From Trametes villosa (Eukaryota > Basidiomycota > Agaricomycetes > Polyporales > Polyporaceae): a DNA stretch of 64,000 nt. The stretch covers positions 1 through 64,000 of the forward strand of contig PUDQ02000084.1 in assembly GCA_002964805.2 (NCBI GenBank), written 5' to 3'. The position numbers were made by a program, and so were the translations under genes. Position 1 is the first letter of the stretch. The number at the start of each line of letters is the position of its first letter. This document shows, piece after piece, positions 35,503 through 47,269 of this stretch. The notes below the pieces were generated by a model. The model saw nothing but the letters and a program-made list of their open reading frames with translations. It had not been told where the DNA came from and ran no database searches.

Positions 35503-35740
35503 ACAAATCGAGCGACTGCAAGACGACACCGTCGTAGTATAGCCCTTCCGCAAATTGCTGCCTCTCAGCCTGCGAGGCAAGAGGGGTGAGGAGCTTTCAG
35601 TATGGACCCAAGTACACGCTCTTGTACTTGTACTTCTCGGCCATATGACCGGGGCTGCCGCCGCGAAGGCAGAGTTGCATTGCGAAGGCGAGGGAAAGGA
35701 TGCGGGTGAGGAAGACGATAGTGTGTAGGCCATACATATA
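35503..35740 (-). pseudogene. Decayed duplicate of the 3' end of the downstream SDR gene
   Basis: On the minus strand it still reads MAEKYKYKSVYLGP, matching KAEKDKYKGAYLDP of the SDR at 35812-37276, and ends with TCGATTTGTGAG like the SDR stop region. Its 3' flank (GGTAGACGGAACGGAA, about 35450) resembles the SDR 3' flank (TGTAGACGTAACGGAA, about 35768). Frames are broken, so it is a relic of a tandem duplication of about 310 bp. Confidence 0.75.
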
Positions 35741-35811
35741 CAACAGAATCCAGTCCAGGATAGGATGTAGACGTAACGGAAAGACGCAGTCCGAAAGGGC
35801 ACGCTGACACC

Positions 35812-37276
35812 TCACAAATCGAACGTCTTCAAGATGGCCTCCGTGGTATTCCACAGCTCCTCCGCGAGCTCCGGGTTCTCCGCCTCCGGCGCAGGAGGGG
35901 TGACGAGCTTGCCAGGGGGGTCCAGGTACGCGCCCTTGTACTTGTCCTTCTCGGCCTTGACGACCGGGGCCGCCGCAGCGAAGGCCGAGGCGTACGCGCC
36001 CTCCGAGGGTGAGAGGAAGAACGTCTTCATGATACCCTTCACGATAGATCCGAAGACGGGGATCGCGATACTGGGGTCTTTCTGGTAGTTGCCCTCTGCG
36101 CGTGGCACAGAGTGTTCAATATGGAGCCGCACGCCTAAATCGATACAAAAGCTCACCTGTATAGACAGCACCGGGGTGAAGCGAGGTGACGATGATAGGC
36201 GTCCCCTCGGCGTCGAGTTTCTTCTGCAGCTGCTTTGCGTACAGCACGTTCGCCAGCTTGCTGAAAGCTGCAGAGCCGCGCTGAGTTGTTGAGGGCGCCG
36301 GGGGAATATGCTGAAGGCTTACCGTATCTGTGGTAGTCGGACATCAAGCCGTTTCCGAACTTGTTGTTGATGTCATTGACATCGCGGAAGCGCAATCCGC
36401 GGCCCTTCATCGCGCCAATAGTCATAGACGACACCTGGGGAAAGCTGGGTTAACGGCAGCTCAGTTGAAATATGCACAGTTGAGGCTTACCACGACTATG
36501 CGGACATCACTGTCCGGCTCCTTGGCTGTCTGCGTTAGGAGTGGCAGCAGAGTTTTCGTGAGGACAAATGGGCTGAAATGACTGTATGGCAGCGTCAGTT
36601 CCCGATTCGGGTGAGCAAGGGTGGCGTGCGTACTTGACCAGCATGTTCTGCTGGATGCCTTCGAATGTTCAGCGCCTCAGCATCGATGGTTAGAAGAGCA
36701 TGCGTAGTAACGCACCATATGTGCTGTCAATCTTCCACGGAACACGCATACTGTAACGGTCCATATCAGCGATGTATACAGGACAACATCTCGCCCTATT
36801 ACTCACATGCCTGCATTGTTCACTATCCCGCCAGATGTCAATATCGAGACTCGTATTTTAGTTAATCGAAGCTTTAAGCGGCCTACCGAGGATGTCCAGG
36901 CGTTTCTCCTTAGTAAGGAAAAACTCAGCGCTTTCCTTCGCCTTGCGTGGGTCGCCGAGATCGAGCTGGAGGAACTCCAGCTCTCCGTTCCCGGGCTGCA
37001 GCCCCCCAGCGCGCAATCGCTCGATCGCCGCCTTAGCACGCTCCTCACTGCGCGCACCGATGTAGACCTTCGCGCCGTGACGCGCCAGGTGCTCTACAGT
37101 TGCATACCCGATGCCGCTGCTATAAACGTGAAGGGTTGTTTGTCAATTAACCTGTGGAGTATGTCACACGCGCGGTGCACTCACTTGCCACCGGTCACGA
37201 TGGCGACCTTGCCGGAGAGGTCCGGCAGGTCCTTGGACGGATCGAACTTCGGCTGGCTGGAGAAATAGCTGCCCAT
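35812..37276 (-). CDS. Short-chain dehydrogenase/reductase
   Basis: Nine exons: 37185-37276, 36887-37119, 36807-36822, 36716-36750, 36634-36658, 36491-36581, 36323-36434, 36157-36267 and 35812-36095. The sum is an open 332-aa frame. It is an NAD(P)-dependent oxidoreductase with a Rossmann fold. Seen: cofactor loop TGGNSGIG (residues 28-35), VNNAG, catalytic Ser region RIVVVSSM (Ser 166/167), catalytic Tyr-Lys as YAFSK (Tyr201, Lys205), then LANVLYAKQL and SLHPGAVYT. An Arg after the first beta strand (GARSEER) suggests NADP preference. Overall it resembles retinol-dehydrogenase/light-induced-type fungal SDRs; the substrate is unknown. A decayed copy of its last exon lies directly downstream. 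Confidence 0.94.
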
Positions 37277-38574
37277 GGTGGAAGGTCGACTTGAAGAGGG
37301 GTCTCAGGATGTGCCACCAGCGAACTCGACTTGACGGGTTTTAAATGCATGGATGGCGGGAACTATTGGCCGATTATGATCTGTTTCGCATGAGACGACT
37401 GGCGCCCTGATGAACGCGTGTGTTCGCGGCCGGCAACCTCTGCGGTGGGACTCGGAGCCCAAGTCAGGCACCGGTTATTGCGCGTTACGGTCACACTCAC
37501 ATGACCAATACGCGTCGCGCTTCTCGTTTGTCCGAGTCGTCCGTGTCGTGGTACATACCGCGCCGATGTCTTCAGTAGTTCAGACGTCCACAACTGAGAT
37601 ACCGTGCGGTCAATTGACCGTAAAAGTCAGCGCGGAGCCATCTCAAAGCTTCATTATCGCCGTTAAAACAACGATCATCGCGTACGCAGCACACGGCGAT
37701 CGGATCTTCTTCAACTTCAAACCTCAAGCAAGTCTTCGACTTCCCCTGACGGTGCTTAGGTGGGTTAGTCTGCTGTGGGTCGTCTGAGAGAGACGGACTC
37801 ACCGTGATAGCTGTAGCACTGATAGAGTTTTTGACATGGTATATCATCCATCCAGGCAAGTCGAGGCTTGAAGTTTGATCATTCTGGTTTCCGGACATAG
37901 GTGAAATTTTAGAAGAATATGGCATACTGAGGCTGACACAGGGTCTCCATATGAGCTACTATGAGGCGAGTTCGGAGGGACTCAAGAGATATGGCGCGAT
38001 GAAAAGTGCTTCAAGGTTTGCAGTACAGCCGCATGCGGTGTCTCGGCATCTGCCGCGTGGAGGTGCAGTGGCCAAAAGCGTCGGAAAGATTGCACCTCCA
38101 CCATGATCTGTGGCTCTGTGGCCGGGCTGAAAGAGAGGGCAGAATGTAGATCGAAGATTTATACATTCTTCCATTTTCATGGACGCATTGTGCAGGGAAG
38201 AGGCGTGGATAATGGGAGAGTTGTGCCACCCAGTTTGCGCGGTTACGTGAGCGGCACACAGCAAAATGCGAGCCGCGTCGCCTGTGGCTCTGCCAGACTG
38301 GCCTTGTCTTCAGCCATCATCTGCGAGTTGTTCTCAGCTCGCACTCGGCTCGTATATTTTTCACCACCTCCTCGCATTCTGTGCGCAATCTCTCCTCGCT
38401 CGTCGCTCTCTCGTACTCGTCCACGAATCAATCGATTCCGCCAGGCATCCTCGTCTCCCATCTCGTCCTAATCAGCTCTCCGCGCCTCCCTTCCTTCCAG
38501 TCTCTGCCATAACTCTGCTGTAATCTTCTCCGCGACCTCATCTGCTGGTGGTAGCACCCGCCCATAAACAACAC
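37277..38574. other. Intergenic between two divergent genes, no gene seen
   Basis: Promoter space for the SDR (-) and the La-motif gene (+). The final 200 bases are C/T-rich. No convincing ORF. Confidence 0.45.
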
Positions 38575-41500
38575 ATGGTATCTCCTGCGCAGTTAGCGGC
38601 TGCTGCCAACCCGCCTCCCCTGTCATATGCCGAACGCGCCAAGAAAGCCCAAAATGCCAGGTCTTCCCCTCAGATAGCCCAGCAGCGTTCGATATCCCAG
38701 GGTACGTCTTCCAGCACGGCCAATTCAACAGCATCCACCGCGCCTAGCTCTGTGGCCTCGCGTCCTGCTCCCCACCCATCTCCGTCCACCGCCTCCAAAG
38801 CCTCCCCATCTAGCCACCCAGCAAGCGACATGCGAGCTCCGGTGACCTCGCACCCGCCTCCTGCATCCTCTTCGAAGCCCGCCACGCCCCCTGCTGCCGA
38901 CCACATCGTCGAATCCAAGTCTAATGGTGACGTAAACCGCAACGGTGACTCTATGTCCGCGGCCCCGTTGTCCTCTGTCCAAAATCAGGCGTCGGCGCCT
39001 GCGGTGAATGTATGGGCCATACGCAAGGAACAGATGGCGTCTCGTGCCCCCACGCAGTCTCAGTCTGCCAATCTTGCCTTTCCCTTACCGACATCTAGCT
39101 CTTCCGGAACTGTGCTGCCGCTCAAGTCCTCTGTTTCTGAGCCTGCTGCGCTACCTCCATCTGCCTCTGGTACCTCGCCAAGCCCTCCGAAACCCTCATG
39201 GACAGCTTCCAGCAGCAACGGTCACTTGGTGCCTCCGAGCGCTCACGATGACCCGTTCGTGGTACGGCCAGGTCGTTCACCGCCCAACCTCACACCGCCT
39301 GCGATCGACGACACGGAAAGCTGGCCTGAGGTGGGGCAGGCAGCAGCAACACCTCCGCATGTTAGTAATGGCCGTGCCGATGGGAAAGGCAAGGAAGGTG
39401 ATGAAGACAGAGGCCACGAGAGGGAGGCGTCGCAAGGGCATGGTGGAAGGAAGGGTACGTCGCTTTTCTCTCTTTCTTCTTCGCGTTCTTGTTCTCTGTC
39501 CCTCTTCGATTCCGCCCCACTCGTGCCTCTGCTCCCGTTCTGCTATGTCTCTGTTTTTGAATCAGGTAACTGACGGGCCTCCGGTTCCGTACCCGGCCAT
39601 TGCGCGTTTCGTGCATCGTCGAATAGGTGAGAAGACGAAATGGGTCCCAATACCCCCGGAGGAACTCCAGTTTGAGCGACCAAACCGTACACAGCACCAG
39701 AAGCCTCGGCATCCGCACCATGACAGGAGCCCCCGCCCACCGGGCGGGCCGTCTGGCGCACCCTCCACGTCCTCCGGATCTCAGCAACAGAGTCGCGCAC
39801 AATCCTCGGTCGGCATGCGTCCACCTCCGTCGCACGCCGGGTCCACATCGCATTCCCAGGCCCAGAGCCGGACTGGGAGCGTTCACTCGAGTCCCCGCCA
39901 TCCCGGTATCCGTGGCGGCGGAAGGCGACTGCCGGATGAGGGCGGCGCACCACCCTTCGGTGCGAGCAGGAGCATACGCTCGTCGGGGCCCAACTCCCCC
40001 GCAGCGTTTGCGCAGCCGCAGCCTCTGCCTCCTCAGGAATTCATCCCGGGCGTGCGACCGTTCATCAACACGGGCTTTGGACAGGGTAACCGCGACCCGT
40101 CGTTGCTCAGTGCCATTCCTGACTCTGGCTTGCATGACATGCCGCCGCCTGGCGCGTATTACCCACCTCCCGGCCCGCCGATGGGTATCTCGCCGTACCA
40201 CTCACCCCATCCTTCCGGTTCACCCGCTCTCAATCCCTATGCACTCCCGCCGATGGGTTACCCCGGCCAGCCCGGTATCCCTCCACCTCCCGCTCCCGGG
40301 TACGGCACACCGCCGTACCCGATGTACGCCCCCTACCCCTACTACGGCCCGCCGTACATGTACTGGCCTGCGCCGAACGGTCCGCCCCCACCGCCGCAAG
40401 GTATCCCCACTGGATCACCCCTCACGCACCCCATACAGCCCAATGACTTGGGTATCCCTCCACCTACGATGCTAGCACGGCCACCTCCGCCGAGCGAGTC
40501 GGACGCCGTGGCAGGGTACCGCGAAGTTGGCCCCACTCTACCTGCTCCTGCAGCGGACAGCCAACCCGGGCAGAACGGTGGACCCAGTGGTGAGCCGGGG
40601 CGGCGGACGCGCGAGCTCAGCTTTGGCAGCATCGCATTGGATGGCGCCAAGAGCCCGAGTCCTGCTCCGGGGTCACCGAGCACGGGCGCTGCGCCCGCCC
40701 CCGGAGGCGCTGTTCTTGGGTTGGATGTACAACAAGGACAGCTCTCAGGCGCGACAGAAGAAGAGAGCGGCGAGAAGACGGATGGCAAGGCCTTCACGGT
40801 GTTCTCTATAGGGGTCGCGCCGGGCGAGCTGGGCCCCGAACGCTTGCGCTCGCGCACTCGGACGCTGTCGAAGGGCCCTGCCACCGCCGTGTCCGCGATC
40901 GCCGAAGTCAGTGAAGGCCAGCAAGACGCGCCGGCAACCGCGGAGACGGTCTCTGTCCTCGCAGACGTCGCTGCGAAGGTTATTGATTTGACCGATTCCG
41001 CGACGAAGTGGGAGTTCGGCACCACGAACCATGTCGAGGAGCCTAGCGCTGTCGAGGTTGATGTCGCTGCAGCACCGGTGGCGGTTGACGCGCAGCCCAT
41101 CGTCGTGTCCTCCCACCATCCTTCAATATCTGCTGCGCCTTTCGTGCCTATGAGTGGACCTTACGGCCCAGCACCCTACCCGCCGCCAGTCATCATCCCC
41201 GACGTGCCAGTGAACGGCATCGCAAGTGCAACCTCGCCGTCTGCATACACCCGCCATCCTACCTCTGCTGGAGGCTCTGACGAGTGGGAAGTGCGCGACT
41301 ACGGGTTTGGATTCGGCAGAGGCGGCCCTGCGGGGGTTGGACCCCAATCTGCGTACTCTCCGCGCGACGACCGCTCGATCCGCGACCGACGTGACTTCCA
41401 GCCACAAGGCGGCGACAACTTCGGCAGGCCGAGGCGCGGGTCGTACGGCCAGGGTGGCTTTGACCGTGGCTCGTTCAACGGTCGAAGAGGGAGAGGCCTT

Positions 41501-42288
41501 GGTGGCGGGTATGGCGGACGCGGGTACTCGAATCGGTCGTTCTCTGGCGGGCGCGGAGGCTACGCGAACCAGGCGCAACAGAGGCAGCCGCCGTACGCTC
41601 CTCCGCCACCTCCGCTACCGCCTCCCCAGCCAGAGCTCAACGGCTACTACGCGCCTCCCATCCCTCCGCTCGCCACCTATATCCCCTCGCCATACGATGC
41701 TTACCCGTACCTTCCTTTCCCTCCGCCGCCACCGCCGCAGTTGGCGGGACCGCAAAGCTCTGCGCCCCTGCCTGTTCCGCACACGCACCTGTCGTTCCCG
41801 CTAGACTCGACGCGGTACTACTTGCTCGGCCAACTGGAGTACTACCTCAGCGCGCAGAATATGGCGCATGACATCTTCCTCCGTCGGCAGGTGTGTTGCT
41901 GACCTTCCCCGTGTTGCGTGATGTGTGCTGAATGTGCGGTGTTTAGATGGACTCGCGCGGGTGGATCCCGATCTCGCTCATCGCGTCCTTCAACCGCGTG
42001 CGGACGCTGACGACGGACGCTGCGCTCGTCGCCGATGTCTTGTCGCTCTCGTCGTTGATCGAGGTCAGGAGCGACTATGTCCGCATGGTGGGGTGGCAGG
42101 AGTTCGTTCTGCCCGATGCGCGCTCCAGCGTCGTGGAGCCGGACGACGGGTCTCATCCTGTTCAGGCGCCGTTCGCGTCCGCTACTCCCGAGGGCGGCGA
42201 GCAACAAGCTACCGACGAGCATCACACGGCGCACCAAAACCACGATGGCGAGGAGGACGAAGAGGAGGACGTCGAGTTCGTCCTCTGA
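38575..42288 (+). CDS. La-motif RNA-binding protein (LARP1-like)
   Basis: Exons 38575-39454, 39627-41890 and 41947-42288 give an open 1161-aa frame. Most of it is low-complexity Ser/Pro/Gly sequence, usual for fungal La-related proteins. Seen: an N-terminal LSYAERAKKAQN motif, KWVPIPPEELQ, a long Pro/Tyr-rich part, an RGG-type stretch (RRGRGLGGGYGGRGY, about 41480-41530), and a C-terminal La motif split by the last intron: STRYYLLGQLEYYLSAQNM, then GWIPISLIASFNRVRTLT and LVADVLSLSSLIEVR. A final acidic tail follows WQEFVLPD. It probably binds mRNA ends or poly(A) and affects translation, as LARP1/Slf1 proteins do; there is no visible RRM. The start is ATG 38575; the open frame runs further up without an ATG. 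Confidence 0.92.
39455..39626 (+). other. Compound intron 1 of the La-motif gene
   Basis: 172 nt from GTACGT to ATAG. At 39565/39566 it contains TGAATCAG directly followed by GTAACTGAC, an acceptor abutting a donor, so it can be read as two introns of 111 and 61 nt with no exon between them. Retaining the second part would create an early stop. Confidence 0.55.
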
Positions 42289-43980
42289 GGCGGATATATC
42301 CCCTTCCTGGTTAGTGGGCACGACAGGACCGTCCCACTCGTAGACCGCCAAGTGTCTCCTCCTGCTATGGACTACACCTCGTCCGGACGATTCCCTCCCC
42401 CCTTCTACATCTGTACAGGCTCATGTCCGAGCTAGACAGACTGCGTATACTGTTCTCTCTATCCGTATCCCTCCTTATGCTCTGCTGTTCTCTAACGTCT
42501 ACTATCATATTCTCGAACGCTACGACCATCCTCACGCACGCATCTCCACGCCCATCCCGGTCCCATTCCCCCGTCCACGCTCCCCTGTTTATACCTTCGT
42601 GTCTCAACACCTGCCACACCACGTCCCTGTCTATTCGCCCCACGTTCCCATTCTGTTCTTCTCTCGTGTCTTCTCCTTGGGCCTCTTCAGGTTCTGTAGT
42701 CATATACTCGTCGAGCGTACATATATTCCTTTCGTACAGCCGGGGCTCGCGCGGTCTGCATCAACTCTCCCTCCTGCATCCCTCATCTCGTCCGCCACTG
42801 TCTCACCATCCCCTCGCCGCCGCCGCTCCCACTCTGGTTGCTACGTGTTCCGTGTCATGTCCAGTACCCTACTATCCCGCGTCTTCTTGCATGGTGTCCT
42901 GTGATCTCGCAATACACAAGTATCTTGCTCTCCCGCCCTGTGTCAGGCCTGTGGCGCCGTCTCTCATGGACTAGCTGTCCTTGTATGCGTATACTGTGTG
43001 CTCTGTAATGTATCGAGATGTCGATGATCCCGTCCGCGAATTCATTGAGCCTCATCTCGTCTCTGTGTAGGTGTATGTCATGCTTAGCACTCCATGGCAG
43101 TACTTCGAGAACGAGTGCACGGGCGCCAAGTTGTGCTTCAGCCAAGACTCCGTACCATCATGACCTTCAAATGCACGCTTGGTGAGTTGACCCGCAGGGC
43201 CTTCCTGCAGCACTCCCTTGAGCTCGTGTTGCCTTTACGAGCTAGTTTTGGAGCTTACGCATGATATATCGGCAGGACCGGCTTCCGGTGTGTGCATATG
43301 GGCTGCACCTTCGGGCAAGGCAGCCTGCGCAGCGGCAGCAGGATCAATCTATGAAGCGCCGACTGCGACTTGTGTAAGTTTGCCAAAACACGAAACATCA
43401 TCTTCAAATTGAACGCTAACGCTCTCCGCACGACATATAGTGTCAGTAGCCAGTGCTCACGCGGACAAATGCCCTCGCCGCGCGCGCCGGAAACACGCCA
43501 CCGCTCTGCGACGCGTCTCGTCCTTCTCCGGGACCGTGACGACTGGCGTCGACCGGAGCCCATGCGGCGGGGCGCGATCTGTTTCATCGCGCCCCGGACT
43601 CGGACGCGCACCCGCCGCTAAGTAGTGCTAGTGCTGATCCCGCCCGCGCAGGAACGGTCGCCCCAGGGCACCCGGCATCGCGAAGGGCACGCGCCCGGAG
43701 CCGGCGGGCTATCAGATCCCGTATCAGCGATCCCCAGGGAACGTGCTGCGTCGTCGCGCACCCGCATCGCGGTTCCGGGCCCGCCGCGCGGGCTAGCATC
43801 GACCAGGAAAAGCCCCCGGGCCCGGGGCCCCTCCTTCGAGAACCGACACGCGCGGTGCGCCTGGTAGCGGTGCGAGCGGGACTAGTGCGCGTGTGCGTCC
43901 TTGCTTTTCTACCATCATCATCTTCAAGCTTCACCGCTCGCGTGAGCGAAAGCGGGCGTAGGGGCGAAACGGACGCAGGC
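42289..43980. other. Intergenic, no gene seen
   Basis: 42.4-42.9 kb is C/T-rich. 43.6-43.85 kb is very GC-rich, with short inverted C/G runs (CCCCCGGGCCCGGGGCCCC near 43810-43830) that could form a hairpin. No protein-like ORF. Confidence 0.4.
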
Positions 43981-46124
43981 ATGAACATGAGCTCTACTGG
44001 TCTTGCGGCACTGAACTGCTACAAGCCGGGAGGAAGCAGCACGGGCGACGTCGAACTGAACAGGATGGAAGCCCCACCACCGCAGGAGAATATCTGGCCG
44101 CCGTGGCCGCCCCCGAACGAGACGGAGCTGGAGAGGGCCGTGCGGCTGGAGGAGGAGCGCGAGGCGAAGCGCGTCTCCGACGCGATCGACCGTGCGCTCG
44201 AGGTCGAGCGGCAGGCGCGCCGCCGTCCGCGCAAGGGCGAGATGAAGCTCCTCCTGCTCGGTGAGTCTCTCCATTCAGCGTCCTCGCGCACTTCGCTCAC
44301 CACGAGTGGGAACGCGCAGGCCAGTCCGAGTCCGGCAAGTCTACGCTCCTGAAGAACTTCCAGATCCAATTCGCCCCGGCCGCCCTCCGCGCAGAAGCGG
44401 CCGCGTGGCGCGCAGTCGTCCATCTCAACCTCGTCCGCGCGGTCAACTTCCTGCTGGACGTCATGACGCGCCCGACGACGCCCGCGCCGGCGCACGCGGG
44501 CGACGCGAGCCCGACGGTGCCCTCGTTCGCGCGCCGCATGTCCGCGACGCCGCAGCCGAACAGCGACCTGCGGCGGTTCAAGCTCGCGCTCTCGCCGCTG
44601 CGGCAGGTCGAGATGATCCTCGCGCGCCACCTCTCCGCCGACGAAGCCCCCACCGCGGGCTCAGGGGGAAGTGCGGTGGAGAGGGAGAAGGAGCGGGAGA
44701 GGGAGCGCGACTCGACGGAGGCGCAGCGGCGGCGCGCGGCGGAGGTGACGATCCGGGGCGGGCACAGCTGGCGGGCGCTGCTGCGGCAGCAGCAGGAGCC
44801 CGAGGAGGGGCGGAGCCGGTTCTCGGAGGGGCGCGCGGAGGACCTGGAGAACGCGCGGCACGTCCTGGACGCGTGTCGCGGGGACGTGGTCGCGATGTGG
44901 ACGTGCCAGGCGGTGCAGAGCGGCCTGCGGGACGAGGGCGTGCACTTGGAGGATCAGACACGCTTGTGAGTGCGTTCGTGGTTTGTGCATGGGGCGAGGC
45001 TGACATGGGTCACTCCCGCGCGCAGTTTCTTGGACCATGCGGATCGGGTGATGCAGAGCAACTACGAGCCTACGTTCGGTATACCCGTTCGGTTTGTATG
45101 TGCGGAGAGGATGAGCCGTGACGTTTCTTGTAGATGACATATTGCGGGCACGACTGCAGACGATGGGCGTGGAAGAGCACCATCTGATCATGGAATCCGG
45201 TGAGTCCCTGTCAGGATTCGCGTATAGCAGCGGCTATTAATGATACATTACTTTCCAGCGGCTGAGAACGGCCACCATTGGATATTCTACGACGTAGGCG
45301 GGGCACGCGGCCAGAGGGGTGAGTTGCAGGCATGCCCGAGTATCTAGAGGAGATCTGAGCTCAGGTCGCTTGCCAGAGTCGTGGGTTCCCTTCTTCGACC
45401 ACGGTAAGCTGAAGAACAATCTGCGTTGGGGCTTCTAACGTAACGACGTCCGCTTCTTAGTGAATGCGATCATCTTCCTGTGCTCTACCGCGGGATTCAA
45501 CGAGGTCCTCGCAGAGGATCGTGCAATCAACCGACTGGTAAGTCACGGGCTACACGGCTGATTGTAGGTTAATTTCAAGTCTTGCGTATCGCAACTTTCA
45601 GCTGGATTCCTTCAACGCCTGGAAAACGGTCTGCTCCAGCAAGCTGCTCTCATCCGTCCAGTTCATCCTGCTGCTCAACAAGACGGATCTCCTGGACGCA
45701 CGGCTCAAGTCTGGCGTTAAGTTCGTGAATTACGTGGAGAGCTACAAGGGCGAGAACACACTCGAGGATGTCACTGAATGTACGTGCTGCATCGACTCTT
45801 CGTACCGGTTCGAGGTGCTGATGTTCGTCTCCGGATAGACTTGAAGCGGAAGCTTGCAGCTATTCACCGCCACCAATCGCCTGCCCCGCGAAAACTACAC
45901 GTGCATTGCACTTGCGCAATTGTGAGTGAACTCTCCGAAGACCCATATCCAACCTAAGCTGAACGCCTCCTCGAACAGGACATCGACAATACGTCCCCGG
46001 TGCTGATGCGGAGTAAGTGATGTTGCCCCCGACATGCGTGGAAAATATACTCACCGAGGAAATTTTTCCTTCAGTACGAGATACGATCCTGGTCAACCAT
46101 TTGGCCGCAGTACAGCTGATTTGA
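43981..46124 (+). CDS. Heterotrimeric G-protein alpha subunit, divergent fungal type
   Basis: Exons 43981-44260, 44320-44965, 45026-45078, 45134-45199, 45259-45318, 45376-45402, 45461-45537, 45602-45779, 45839-45921, 45979-46012 and 46075-46124 give an open 517-aa frame; a second possible start is 44065. Seen: G1 GQSESGKST (residues 94-102), switch I RARLQTMGVEE (Arg333, Thr336), G3 DVGGARGQR (360-368), G4 NKTD (429-432), G5 TCAID (487-491), C terminus HLAAVQLI. The helical domain is enlarged by a charged Glu/Arg insertion (about 250-290). Two oddities: the catalytic Gln after DVGG is Ala364, and there is no Met-Gly start for myristoylation. It probably belongs to a lineage-expanded basidiomycete G-alpha class; receptor and effector are unknown. 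Confidence 0.93.
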
Positions 46125-46337
46125 AATACTCGGACTAACGGATGGACATTTGCATGTATTACTGTACTGGTTGTCTGTATCGTAGTAGACCTGTTCTCCG
46201 ATGCTTCTTATGAGCTTCAACGCTCCACATATGTGTATACAGGCTTATTTTGTGGGCTGAAATGCGAGTAAGTATTGCTGCTACAAGATTGTGAGGGTTG
46301 CAGCCAAGCCTCCGCGCGTAGCAGACGTGCGCCACCG

Positions 46338-46365
46338 ACGCGTCTTGACGCGTGGTGTAACGCGT
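46338..46365. promoter_or_regulatory. Cluster of three ACGCGT boxes upstream of PMP3
   Basis: ACGCGT at 46338-46343, 46348-46353 and 46360-46365, about 200 bp upstream of the PMP3 start. ACGCGT is the MluI cell-cycle box bound by MBF-type factors in yeasts; use here is inferred. Confidence 0.45.
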
Positions 46366-46560
46366 CTAGTCACTGTCACGGAGAGCTACGTCAGTGTTCC
46401 TGGGCTAGACGCCGGGCGGTGCCGCTGCGGGCGGACGCCCCACTCCGCCTGCGCGAGCCGCTCTTTCACCTTTCCTCTCAACGTCCATCTCCCACACCTG
46501 CTCTCTCTACCCCCTTCTCCATCCTCAGCTTTACCCACTACTTCCAGACCGACATCCACC

Positions 46561-47086
46561 ATGGTTCGCGGCTCTGACGTCCTCCTTATCGTCGTACGTG
46601 CTTCTCCTGACCTTGTCAAAGAACGAGTCAGGCCGTTAATGTCTGCTCTCTAGGTGGCGATCCTCTTCCCGCCCGCTGCCGCGGCGTTCATCACCGGCTG
46701 CAGTTGCGATCTTCTAATCAACATCCTGCTCACTGTGTGAGTACTGTGTTCGGTCTTTGCAGCGGCATGACGCTCACTGTGCATCCCTAGCCTCGGATAC
46801 CTCCCAGGCCATTTGGTAAGTCTTGACCGGCTTATCTTCCAGCTACACACTCTAAACCCTCGCTTCTTAGCACGCCTTCTACCTGATCTACAAGAAGATG
46901 CAGGCCGAGGAGCGTTATGGCCGTGGCGGCTACATCTGTACGTCCAGTACGCCTCATCGCTCGGATCCAGCACTGACGTCAGTCCTCACAGATGTTGGTA
47001 ACGGCGAATACCAGCCCGCCCAGACCGGCGTCCTGCCGTCTGCCCAGCCCAACTACGGTGCTACTGGCGGCGGCTATGTCCACTAA
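46561..47086 (+). CDS. PMP3: Plasma membrane proteolipid 3 (PMP3/UPF0057 family)
   Basis: Five exons, 46561-46593, 46654-46736, 46791-46815, 46871-46937 and 46992-47086, join to 100 aa. Small membrane protein that in yeast modulates membrane potential and cation tolerance. Seen: a first membrane helix (VLLIVVAILFPPAAAAFI), the conserved Cys segment TGCSCDLLINILLTVLGYLP, a second helix ending in HAFYLIYKK, and a Gly/Tyr/Gln-rich tail (PAQTGVLPSAQPNYG) longer than in yeast Pmp3 but usual in filamentous fungi. The ATG has a CACC leader and a C/T-rich 5' region. Confidence 0.95.
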
Positions 47087-47269
47087 GCTCGCAAACCCTT
47101 CAAAGGACGTGGCGTGCCTGATCTTCCCGGACTACGATATACGTGTTACCCCCGATGACGAGTCTCTTCTTGCTGCCTTCCTAGGCCTATGTACACGATG
47201 AATTGTAGAACTATTTGATTTCATTGGATACCTACCTTCCGTTCGCCTTGCGTCGTGCTTCTGCTATGT

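Noticed and set aside
39008..41902. A 964-aa plus-strand ORF starting at 39008
   Set aside because: Its first part is out of frame with the La-motif gene and reads through intron 1; the real protein enters this frame only at 39627.
43624..43860. Possible RNA gene in the GC-rich patch upstream of the G-alpha gene
   Set aside because: Hairpins are possible from the C/G runs, but no tRNA, snRNA or rRNA signature could be recognised.
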